Below are positions 9,567 through 17,492 of a stretch of 17,492 nucleotides of DNA, piece by piece. Position 1 is the stretch's first letter, and each line of letters begins with the position of its first letter. Source of the DNA: Pilatotrama ljubarskyi (taxonomy: Eukaryota; Basidiomycota; Agaricomycetes; Polyporales; Polyporaceae); NCBI GenBank assembly GCA_022385805.1, contig MU277679.1, positions 462,308-479,799 on the forward strand. Direction: 5' to 3'. The notes beneath the pieces are model-generated. The model searched no databases. It was given only the letters and a program-made list of their open reading frames with translations, and was not told the origin of the DNA. The position numbers and the translations under genes are program-made.

Positions 9567-9605
9567 ACCGCCCAAGGGCGTAGAGTAGAAAATATGAGGA
9601 CTCAC

Positions 9606-11094
9606 ACGCGTAGGTGTTGCGACAGGACGCGCGTTGAGTGCTTGAGTCTCGGACTGCGGTCCCAGGATGGTGGTGGTTGTTGAGAAAGGAAAAGCGGCTC
9701 TAGCCGTCGCGGCGCTAGCGCTCTGATCCCGACCGTTACAGAAATGGAAAGGGATCTACCAAAAGCGGTAAGACCGTGGTCAGTTCAACTTGAAGGCTGG
9801 TAGTCAGACCACAGTCTCAGCAGGTCATCCGCGGTCAGACAATGAGGTAGCTGATGATATGCCCAGATGGGCTAGGAACAGTATCCTGCTGCATATTGTT
9901 TGAGGACCAGTGTCGGCGATACGGACTGAGTCAGTAACGTACAGTTACCACACCTCCGAGGGGTGTTGCTTCTCTCGGAGATGGTGCACATGTAGGTCTG
10001 ACAGTTCTTCGCCTTCAAAGAAGACGGTGAAGCTATGGCGTATGGCAGCCCTGTAGTTAGCAGCTTATGCAGCTTGCAGCTGTAGCCAGTGCGAATTCAT
10101 ATCTCGAAGTTATAGGCAGTAACACTGACAGCCGAGTCGCGATTCAGATGGGTGGTTGAATCACTCGTACTCCATCCCACTCTGCAGCAAGTGAGTATCC
10201 GCTGTCTGTGTCTCTCCCTAATCCCTGTCAATTTGACTAGAACTTCTGGAGACCAGCCTAGTTCGAGTGTGGCAAAATTCGGACCTTGTACTGGGCTCTC
10301 TCGAGTCTCCGATCCCGCTGCAAGCCTGACAAGTTCCACCCGTGTAGTTCAGTGCGCACTAAACGACCTGTACTCTCCAGACATAGTTCGCTGATGTTGA
10401 CTTGCAAGCCATCCTTACAGTCATGTTGCCGCGGATTCATAGTATCTTCGATTGTGGTAAGCACTGTGCACCTCGAGTGGACTCCTGCCTGTGCCTCCGA
10501 GTTTGTGCTTCAAGTTTCCTGTTGCATCCTTTCTCAATTACAACACAATGACTGCGGTGATCTACACGGTGTCTCCCACTCAGCGCGCTGTCATCTCCCC
10601 ACACGGCACATCACACCATCTCCCGTACATGCAGACCGTGCAGTCTCTTCCGTTCGTTGAACCGACTCGTGCTCTGAGTCGGATGCTCAAGTCAGCGACA
10701 CCGATCCTGCAGCACGCAATATGCCTTGTTCTTGAACTCATCGTCTCAGTCGGGATCTCAAAGTAGTCCAAACTGCACGCTGCTGTACCACATGGGTTCG
10801 CTCAGACTGCTGCAAAGAAGTGCATGCTCTAACTTGAACAGCATGAAGGAGGCTCTCGGGTGGACCATGGTCCAAGGCTGGATTCATACAGCATAGCGTT
10901 GATCATGACTGGCCGCACAGGACACATGCACTGGGACACACATCCACTCTAGGCCAGGTTGGGTATCATTCTAACTGCAAGATTCATAGACAACAACAGA
11001 TATGCGAGATATACAAAGCATGGCACACAGCGTTAGACAGCACAGCTAGCAACATTGCAAGAAACGTCCACCGGCGCCATAACGGCTGCAGCTC
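9606..11094. other. Gene-poor stretch between the TET/JBP gene and the viroplasmin-like gene
   Basis: About 1.5 kb with lower GC than the neighbouring exons. I see no convincing protein. The open frames present (up to 124 codons, for example 10286-10660 plus) lack recognisable motifs and overlap frames on the other strand. The first 100 bases may hold the 5' end of the TET/JBP transcript: on the minus strand a frame without ATG (about 9760 to 9606) ends exactly at a GTGAGT donor. A small hairpin (CTCCGAG..CTCGGAG near 9954-9980) and several GGTCAG words near 9775-9840 are the only local structure noted. One border of the KDZ element should lie here. Confidence 0.5.
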
Positions 11095-12504
11095 CTACTC
11101 TACCACCCTACGCGAGCGGACAGCGTCACGGAAGGCTTCCAAGGCATCTGTGAACCTGGAATAGACAACATAGTAAGCAGACGGATACCCTTCAGTCATG
11201 ACGATACAAGGCCGCCTGACAGGTGCGATTAGTATCTACAGGTACAAGTCCCTGCAACTTACTCGGTGCAGTAGATCCACGGCGCACGGCCTCGGTAGAC
11301 GGCGTAGAAGCCAGTCCTCTCAACCGGATGGGCGGCGGGGCGAGGAGATGCCGTAGTTGGCAGGCCGTTCGGACCATCGACACCAACGGCCGAGAGCGAC
11401 GGGGCCTGTCTCTCGCGGAGCGAGGAGGCAAATGGGTGGGGGGACGGCGATCTCAGGACAGTAGGCGTCTCGATCGGGCGTGGGGACGGCGACCGAGTTG
11501 ATCGCGAGGACGTCCCAAGGAGATGGGACGACGACGACCGATGACGTAGGTTGCTTGAAGAAGCTTGGGGACGGAGGAAAGACGCACGCGCCGCATGCGT
11601 CGGGGGTGGTGCAAGCGGGCGAAAAGCGGGTGTTTCAGGTGCGAGCGGCGGCTTCTTGCTGACGTCGAGAACCTTCCAGTCCACCAGCCCTTCCTGAAAG
11701 GCCTCCCTCTGGGGCAGCATGGAGCCGGGGACGCCGAGGGACGAGATCGGTAGCAGGTCGGGGCTCGCATAGAGACGGGCGTACGGGGAGCGCGTCAAGG
11801 CACTGAGCCACATCTCATAGCCGGAGGGGGACCTGGCGCCGTCAGGAATATGGCTGAGGATGCCGCCGACAAGTAGTGCTTGCACCACGCGCGAGGCCAC
11901 CTCGCACCAGCTAGTGCACTTCTGATAGAGAGACCCGTGCAACCCGAGCACTGCGGGGACAACCTCTTCCCTGAAGTAGAGGAATCAATCACCGTTAAAG
12001 GAGCGAGCCGCAAGACTGACCAGGTTCTGTAGATGCCGGGACCGTTGCGCGCTCCACGATATACGACGTACACCGGCACGTCGGTATCATCGACCGGGAC
12101 GCGGACCTTGCTGTCGAAAAATCGCTGGCGAACGGCCTCCTGGAACCTGGTGGTGCGTCACATCAGCGAGCGAGTCCGTCGGACGTGTAATGATGCTTAC
12201 CATTCGCCCACCTCGTGCAGCTCCTCCTCGCTCATCATCTCATACATGAGCCGGTCAAACTCTGAGACCGGCAGTCCTTCTGGACCAGCGCAGACCCACC
12301 CCGACTTCGCTACGTTCAATCAGTGTATGATGCGGAGGCACTCTCAAAACACTCACCGTGCCGTCGAGCGTCTCTCGCAAGCACGTCCAGAGATTCAGCA
12401 GCTTGACGCACGGTCGGCAACGGCCGCCTGTGAGCTGAAAGCGTCGGGGATCCGCGGTAGGTGTAGGTGTCAGGACCCGGCTCGTCATAGCTTGCAGTCG
12501 CCAT
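11095..12504 (-). CDS. Fungal protein with two viroplasmin-like (RNase H1 N-terminal-like) segments
   Basis: Five exons read by eye: 12504-12357, 12309-12201, 12146-12021, 11970-11263 and 11215-11095, joining in phase to 403 residues; introns are 47-54 nt. The last intron has a perfect TACTAAT branch site. Residues about 110-150 contain VYVVYRGARNGPGIYRTW. Residues about 348-398 contain GFYAVYRGRAPWIY, then TEGYPSAYYVVYSRFTDALEAF. Both resemble the viroplasmin fold, known from the N-terminus of RNase H1, where it binds RNA/DNA hybrids or double-stranded RNA. No RNase H catalytic domain follows. Between them lie a helical region and a Ser/Pro/Arg-rich linker (about 205-340). The role is unknown; nucleic-acid binding is an inference from the fold. 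Splice choice at the 3' end was decided by keeping the second viroplasmin-like segment continuous; two alternative acceptors exist there. The first copy departs from the consensus after the TW motif. Confidence 0.78.
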
Positions 12505-13085
12505 GATGAAGTGGGCAAAGGGTCCGGCTAAGCGGTGAAGAATGAAACGAACGAAGGATGAAACGAGTGGGAAAAAAGAGGACAAGGAGCGGAGGAGCAA
12601 AGTGCGAGAGAGTCGGTCTTTTATACGGCTCAGGGACGCGTTTGTAAGCGGTGAGGCAAGCGATGACCTCCAATTGGCCAGGAGGAGTTCTGGGGGTCGA
12701 GAGATGCAGCAAAAGCTCACGAAGCGGCAGAAGCGGAAGGTGGTGGTTGGCTGCAAAGGGGAAGGCCGCGCTCGCGCGACAGATTGCATGGCTTTGAGAA
12801 TGTAAGATCAACCATGAAGACTCCTGGCACCGTCGCGTGTCGAGGGTCCCGCCGCCTTGGCACCCAAATTTGGTCGGCCGTACTCTCATCGCTGTACCAC
12901 CCAACATTCAGATCGCCTTCGTCGCTGTCTCCGACCTCATCCCCAAGTCCCTCGCCGCGCACGGTACCGCCGCGTCTACGTCCGACAATATGAGCTCGGC
13001 GACTGTGTGTCTTCATCTTAAATACGACTCCGGTGAGTCTCGCCAACGCTCGCGTCCTCCCCCACTTCCCGTTTCTGACCCGCCC
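12505..13085. other. Divergent intergenic region
   Basis: These 581 bases separate the start codons of two genes pointing away from each other. The half next to 12504 carries the TATA and CCAAT boxes listed separately. Toward 13086 the sequence is open on the plus strand from about 12837, but the earlier in-frame ATGs (12837, 12990) precede sequence without family likeness. A TTAAATA word at about 13019 could be the TATA element of the plus-strand gene. No RNA gene was seen. Confidence 0.5.
12618..12677 (-). promoter_or_regulatory. TATA box and CCAAT box of the viroplasmin-like gene
   Basis: On the minus strand TATAAAAG lies at 12625-12618, about 115 bases upstream of the start codon at 12504. 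The palindrome CCAATTGG lies at 12677-12670, about 45 bases further upstream. Spacing and sequence fit a classical RNA polymerase II promoter. Expected transcription start is near 12590. Confidence 0.6.
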
Positions 13086-15733
13086 ATGTCTGCTTCTCTT
13101 CGTCAGTTCAAGCTCGCACTCCCCAATCTCAAGAAAAGTAAGGCAGCGGTGAAGAGAGGCGGCGGTACGCCCGACAACGACGGCGAAGGCTCTTCTGAGA
13201 AGACCGACGCCCGCATCTGGGCTACCGGCCACAAGCTGCGATTCCTCCAGTCTCGCATCGATGCCTGGAAGGAGGCCGGCCAGATGGACGACATCGCGAC
13301 CTTTTACGACAATGTCACCGCCGCCTGGATTGCGATGTGGGGCTGGGACCTTCCTGCCGACGAGGACGCACCACCCAAGATGGACGAACCTACCGCACAG
13401 GACATCGAGGACGCCTTCAGCAAACTGGAGTTGACGTCGGCGGAGGCTCAGGAGCGTCGGAAGGTCTATTACGGGCTTCGTGCAGTGAGTATATATCACT
13501 CGCAGTGCCTCACACTCGCTCACTGTTTTTCCAGCGTATTCAACGATGGTTCCGTCATCATGGCCGGAAGTCGTTGAAAGCCCAGAAGGCCGACCCGATC
13601 GCGAAGATCCTGGCGGACTTTACGGACACCATCTCGAAGGCCCCTCGTCGTGTTACTCCTGTCCAGTTCTACCAGCGCATGTACCACGAGCAGCGTATCA
13701 AGCAGGTAGCGGACAAGGAATTCCAGCAGCTGCGGGCTGATGCATTGGCTGCCGGCCACCCTCCTCCTGCCAAGATCACCGTCGTCAACCAGGTCGCCTT
13801 GCGCATGTACAACGCCGAGAGCCAAGACTTCAAGGACCAGCTTGAGCGCGACATGGAGCTCGACTTCCGCGAGCGGATGGCTGCGTATGAGGCCGTATCG
13901 TCCAGGAACAAGCAACCTTCCACGCCGGAAGAGTACCACGCGTACGTATCAACTTTCGCCCCTAGATGCGCTCTTCGCTGACGTTATACAGTGAGCTGCA
14001 GGCTGCTGGTCACTGGCTGAATGCCTTCGCTGAACATGTTGCAGGACGACTCGGAATGAACGTGTCCGTGTTCCTCGCAGGCCCCATCGGAGAGAATGGT
14101 GGTGAGATTGGCGTGCGTTGGTGAGTATCTCTTCACTTCAGAGCGTTCTCGCGTTGACAATCTCTAGTGTCCATGTCGGCAAATCAAGCGGCATTGTACC
14201 CAAACTTTGGCCGGACTTCGACGAAGCTGCCTTCAACGTGGTGTCAAAGTCCATGATCCGGTTTGCGCACGCATGCTTCAGTAAGTCTTCATTTCGAGCA
14301 TGGACAGGACTCTGCTGATTAGACATACAGGTCCCGAGCAGTGTCGCGCCCGGGCTCTTCCTGGCACGGTCCATGAAGATGTCCATGCTGCGGCCGGCGA
14401 AGTGGCACCGTCTTCGCCGGTGGATGCTGCGTCATCCATGGGAGTGTTCTCCTCAGTATCCGCCTCCGAAACGCCTACCACAAGCCTTCAAACGACGTCC
14501 ACAGCCTCGTCCTCTTCACCAAGGCCGACCATCGCTCTTCCGGCAAACACTTCGTCCACCACGTCCCTCCTCTCGCTCGCCGCCGTGCGTACTGCCGCCG
14601 AGTCTGCACGCTCATCCCATGCGCCTGGAATGCCGAGCCCTCTACGCCATAGCTCCGTCCCTGTAATGCACGGAAGCCCCATGCAGGCTAGCTTGCTGAA
14701 CGCACGCAGGTCATCCGCCCCGCCGCCGCAAGTGCCCGCCGGTATGCCGCTCGGCCAGCCTCATGGGGCTCCTCCCTTCGTGCCGGCCAAAGACATCGTC
14801 GACGACCGTAATGCACGAGACCGTGACTCCGGACCCCTCCATGCCTCAACGCCTCCGTCTCCAGTGCCGTCGCCTCTGGTCCCGCAGCCTCCATCCTCTC
14901 CGTCTCCATCTCCGTCGTCACAGCCCCTTTCCCCGCGACACAGCCCCGAGGCTAACGAGAGCTCGCCCCGGCCCCTCTCGCCGAGCGCGCAACCCTACGT
15001 TGCGCACTCCGGCGAGTCGCTCAGCCCTGGTCCTCGCGCGCTAGCTCCTTCTGCCAGCCTCCCCTCATCTGCTTCGCCACCCCCTCCTATCCAAATCGAA
15101 GATAGCCCTGCGGAGACATCCAAGATCGTAACGTACCTCGTCGGCGGCGGTGGATGGGGCGCTCGATGGCAAGAGCTTGTAGCGACTTACGTCGCTATTG
15201 AACGGCGTGCTGGATTCCAGCCCCGGGGCCGTCTTCCGAGACCAACTCAGGACAGACCTGGAGAGGTCGCCGTGTGGATGAAGTATGCTCGGCAGCTGAG
15301 GGATGTGCACATCGAAGATGTTGACGTATTCGCTCAGAAGTGGTCGAGGTGGTGGAAGGCCAACGTTGATGCGCTCCGTCATGAGCTTTCGGGTCCCACG
15401 GCTTCGTCTCCGAGTTCCTGGATGCAACTTGCTGTGACGGGCCCTTCTGGCCTCGTCCTCTTCTTGCTTTCTGCCGCATGGTGGGGCGCAGCTGTTCTTG
15501 ACGGCACGATCGAGCAGCAACAGGCTTGGCTTGACGCCGTCGAGGACATGCTGGATGTGTTCAAGCATGTATTACATGCCTTGGACGACAGCGGCGTGTC
15601 GTCCGAGGTACAATCTACCAGGTTAGTTGCTGTGCATCTCATTCATGTCTCATGCTGAACGATTAGCATGCCCTTCAGGAAACGTGCGGGGCAGACAGTT
15701 CCCGGAAGCCGCCCAAAGAAGCAGCGCACGTAG
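13086..15733 (+). CDS. Fungal-specific protein of unknown function, Pro/Ser-rich centre, basic C-terminus
   Basis: Six exons read by eye: 13086-13484, 13535-13941, 13992-14120, 14168-14280, 14331-15621 and 15667-15733, joining in phase to 801 residues; introns are 45-50 nt, all GT..AG. I recognise the pattern of a multicopy agaricomycete family without known function. Residues 1-133 begin basic and then carry a helical segment (HKLRFLQSRIDAWKEA, FYDNVTAAWI). Residue 134 onward starts RIQRWFRHHGR, followed by VTPVQFYQRMYHEQR. Residues about 290-320 hold the conserved core VFLAGPIGENGGEIGVRCVH. Residues about 350-620 are Pro/Ser-rich and probably disordered. A second folded segment follows (GWGARWQELVATYVAIERRAGF, WSRWWKANV, LFLLSAAWWGAAV). 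The end RPKKQRT looks like a nuclear signal. The start at 13086 (MSASLRQFKLALPN) is chosen because it matches the short basic N-terminus I expect for the family; two upstream in-frame ATGs remain possible. No catalytic motif was seen. Confidence 0.83.
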
Positions 15734-16469
15734 TGTTTACTTCGTGCCACGTCGCTGCATGCTGTGATGTCGACCCCAGCATGCCAGTCCTCCCCACGCC
15801 TCTGTGTTCTTCCTCGTCTATGGGACCCACGCATCGTTCGCGTACACCCAGTTGTCGGCGCCTCATATGGGCTCCTTGCTTTGGCCTGTTGGCTTGTAGC
15901 AGATATGCGCCACTCTCAGAACTCACAAACCAGCGGTCTAGTTAATCGTAGTGAGTTGTTTTTCCTGCAGATCCGGTGGTTGGCCTCGTCAGTCCTCGCT
16001 TAGAACATGCTTATGTGTATAGCCCGCCTTGCTTATTTCACCGCCATCTACTAGTTCATCTTGCCCCCAACTACTACACCGCTAATAATACATCATCCTG
16101 TATCTTGACGCTCAGCGACTGGATGAAATGCCGTATAATTTGACCTTGCTGCCGGGGACTGTGACTGGCGCGTACAGGGAGACCGACGAGGTCACGTGGT
16201 CTTGTTGATCACACGTGCGAATCTCGCTTGTTGCACTCGCACGCTGTGGGCGCTTTCAGTGGAAGTCCTCTTGACCACTACCACGACCGCCACGACCGCC
16301 CTACCATCTCCCCCTCCGCTCTTCCAACGTCTCAGACTTCTTCTCTTCTGTTGGTCTCTCTAAAACTCGTGTGCTACCTCTGTCGCTTCGGCCAAACCAT
16401 ACACGCGCCGGTAGAAGACATCTTCGTGTAGGTAGACACAGCCCTTCGACCGCCGTCCTAGCCGGACGG
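15734..16469. other. 3' flank of the unknown-function gene and approach to the minisatellite
   Basis: No gene supported. The first part should be 3' untranslated sequence of the upstream gene. Around 16270-16300 there is a short run of CACGACCGCC words, and 16180-16215 contains two CACGTG-type E-box words (GGTCACGTGGTC and CACACGTGCG). The stretch 16330-16440 may already belong to the retroelement whose minisatellite and leader follow, but I found no clear LTR start. Confidence 0.45.
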
Positions 16470-17163
16470 CGGGGGACGCACGAGGGCGGCGACAGCGGCG
16501 GCGGCGGCGAGGTCAGCAGCGGCGGCGGGGGACGCACGAGGGCGGCAGCGGCGGCGGAGGACGCGCGAGGTCAGCGAGGGCGGAGGACGCACGAGGGTAG
16601 CGAGGGCGGCAGCGGCGGCGCCGACGGTGACGGCGAGGGCGGAGGACGCACGATGGCGGCCGAGGGCGGCGAGGGCGGCAGCGGCGGTGGAGGACGCGCG
16701 AGGTCGGCGAGGGTGGCGGCGGCGGCGGCGGCGGCGATGGCAGCGGCGGCGGCGGCGGTGCCGATGGCGACGGCAGAGGACGCACGAGGGCGGTGGCGAC
16801 GGCAGAGGACGCACGAGGGCAGCGGCGCCGACGGTGACGGTGAGGGCGGAGGACGCGCGAGGTCGGCGAGGGCGGCGAGGGTGGCAGCGGCGGCGGGGGA
16901 CGCGCGAGGGCGGCAACAGCGGCGGAGGACGCGTGAGGGCGGCGAGGGCGGCGGAGGCGGCGAGGGCGGAGGACGCATGAGGACGACGAGGGCGGCAGCG
17001 GCGGCGGCGGCGGTGCCGATGGCGAGGGCAGAGGACGCGTGAGGGCGGCGAGGGCGGCGGAGGCGGCGAGGGCGGAGGACGCATGAGGGCAACGAGGGCG
17101 GCAGCGGCGGCGGCGGCGGTGCCGATGGCGACGGCAGAGGACGCACGAGGGCGGCGGTGGCGG
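16470..17163 (+). repeat. G-rich minisatellite built on GGACGCRYGAGG
   Basis: The word GGACGC(A/G)(C/T)GAGG recurs at least 14 times, at irregular spacings from about 27 to 86 bases, with GGC-rich filler. All three frames on the minus strand and one on the plus strand stay open for 190-280 codons, giving Arg/Pro/Ser- or Gly/Arg/Ala-rich peptides. This follows from the absence of T-rich stop words and is not evidence of a gene. The plus strand is a nearly pure G/A/C array with many GGCGG and GGG runs. It lies upstream of leader copy 2 as the smaller array at 3055-3340 lies upstream of copy 1. Confidence 0.88.
16926..17137 (+). repeat. Tandem duplication of a 106-bp higher-order unit
   Basis: Bases 16926-17031 and 17032-17137 are the same 106-bp unit with three differences that I count. 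Each contains two GGACGC words (GGACGCGTGAGG and GGACGCATGAGG) and ends with the GCCGATGGCGA block. The high identity against the diverged rest of the array points to recent expansion. Confidence 0.88.
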
Positions 17164-17217
17164 TGGCTGCGCAGGGCGCGTCGTGGTGAAGCGCGAGCGC
17201 TCAGCAGTCCGTGCATA

Positions 17218-17339
17218 TTTCTGTAGTGTAGAGCAGAGTGGGTACGACGCGTTGGATGACGACGTGTCGCACAAGGCCATTGCAAGGCTAGCTGCATGAG
17301 GAGGAAATGCAGCGCCTTGCCTGGCTATTCCCAGGGGGT
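17218..17339 (+). repeat. Retroelement leader-like block, copy 2
   Basis: This is the plus-strand partner of the block at 3006-2877. It has TCTGTAG near its start, GACGACGTGTCG in the middle, the ATG context GGAAATGCAG, and ends with CCCAGGGGGTGACGT. Beyond 17339 the two copies part: here the sequence continues into an open frame, in copy 1 into pol. The element should extend to the right outside the window. Confidence 0.75.
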
Positions 17340-17492
17340 GACGTGTTCACTGGACTGGGTCTGGTGGGAGGGGCGCCGAAGTTACAGGCTCGCGGCAGGG
17401 CGTACGTGGCGTCCTTCGCCTTCGCGAAAGGGTGTTCGGCTGCCTGCTCAGGCAGTGGGGCCCGCACGGGCGTCGGCGGTCGGGGCGGGCCT
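17308..17492 (+). CDS. Open frame starting in leader copy 2, partial at right edge
   Basis: From ATG at 17308 the frame stays open for 61 codons to the window end. The first codons (MQ..AWL.PGGDV) are shared with the corresponding frame in copy 1, which starts at 2914 on the minus strand and ends after 54 codons because the following sequence differs. It could be the N-terminus of the element's gag or an upstream ORF; the rest is Gly/Ala/Arg-rich and shows no motif. With GC-rich sequence such an open run is also expected by chance, so the call is tentative. Confidence 0.3.

Larger units (their letters stand above)
3527..9605 (-). mobile_element. Composite KDZ transposon carrying a TET/JBP gene
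   Basis: The TET/JBP gene and the KDZ transposase lie on one strand, 117 bp apart, with no other gene between. Association of TET/JBP genes with KDZ transposons is established for basidiomycete genomes, so I interpret the pair as cargo plus transposase of one element. The limits given are those of the genes. Ends are not defined: I did not find matching terminal inverted repeats or a target duplication in 3341-3526 versus 9606-11094. The KDZ intron 4 change suggests that this copy may be defective for transposition while the dioxygenase remains usable. Confidence 0.7.

Noticed and set aside
3457..10098. Inverted GAATTCGC at about 3458 and GCGAATTC at about 10091 as KDZ element ends
   Set aside because: Only 8 bases match, largely the palindrome GAATTC, and the similarity does not continue inward; chance is likely.
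10491..10766. Plus-strand ORF of 91 codons in the gene-poor stretch
   Set aside because: No recognisable motif, overlapping frames on both strands, and no neighbouring splice structure that extends it.
11098..11196. Extra intron near the 3' end of the viroplasmin-like gene
   Set aside because: Reading straight through after the 47-nt intron keeps a second viroplasmin-like segment whole; the alternative intron would be about 33 nt, too short.
13034..13108. 75-nt intron (GTGAGT..CAG) ahead of the unknown-function gene
   Set aside because: Splicing it in phase with the downstream frame meets an upstream stop without any ATG; a start at 13086 is simpler.
16371..17297. Open frames of 190-279 codons on both strands
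   Set aside because: Stop-free because of the GGC-rich repeat; peptides are low-complexity and repeat-driven, with no start context or motif.
1..17492. CRISPR arrays, bacterial operons, rRNA or tRNA genes
   Set aside because: The spliceosomal introns and eukaryotic transposon families show fungal nuclear DNA; no regular repeat-spacer pattern or RNA gene was seen.

Overview
The window reads as nuclear DNA of an agaricomycete (mushroom-forming basidiomycete), possibly a polypore. The reasons are GC-rich coding sequence, many spliceosomal introns of 45-59 nt with GT..AG ends and CTRAY-type branch sites, and protein families (KDZ transposase with its cysteine cluster, fungal TET/JBP dioxygenase, a particular Ty3/gypsy pol) that are expanded in that group. 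No database was searched; family calls rest on motifs recognised by eye.

Layout. Positions 1-2867 (minus strand) are the protease, reverse transcriptase and start of RNase H of a decayed Ty3/gypsy pol that leaves the window on the left. Behind it (2877-3340) lie a leader-like block and a C/G-rich minisatellite. Positions 3527-7309 (minus) are an eleven-exon KDZ transposase of about 1087 residues. Positions 7427-9566 (minus) are a seven-exon TET/JBP-type 2-oxoglutarate/Fe(II) dioxygenase of about 610 residues with its HxD...H...R active site visible. Positions 9606-11094 hold no gene I can support. Positions 11095-12504 (minus) are a five-exon, 403-residue protein with two viroplasmin-like (RNase H1 N-terminal-like) segments. 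It is divergent from 13086-15733 (plus), a six-exon, 801-residue fungal protein of unknown function. Positions 16470-17163 are a large G-rich minisatellite, followed at 17218-17339 by a second, opposite-strand copy of the leader block seen at 2877-3006 and an ORF running off the right edge.

How the parts fit. The most interesting unit is the same-strand pair TET/JBP dioxygenase then KDZ transposase, 117 bp apart. It looks like a transposon carrying its own DNA-methylcytosine oxidase. The dioxygenase appears intact. The transposase is open across all exons, but the fourth intron starts AT instead of GT. That change, and the nonsense codon in the gypsy pol, are each explained by one C-to-T (or G-to-A) change at a CpG, consistent with methylcytosine decay. 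The two retroelement leaders point outward and flank the central 13 kb. The gypsy pol is also strongly enriched for the palindrome TCGCGA.
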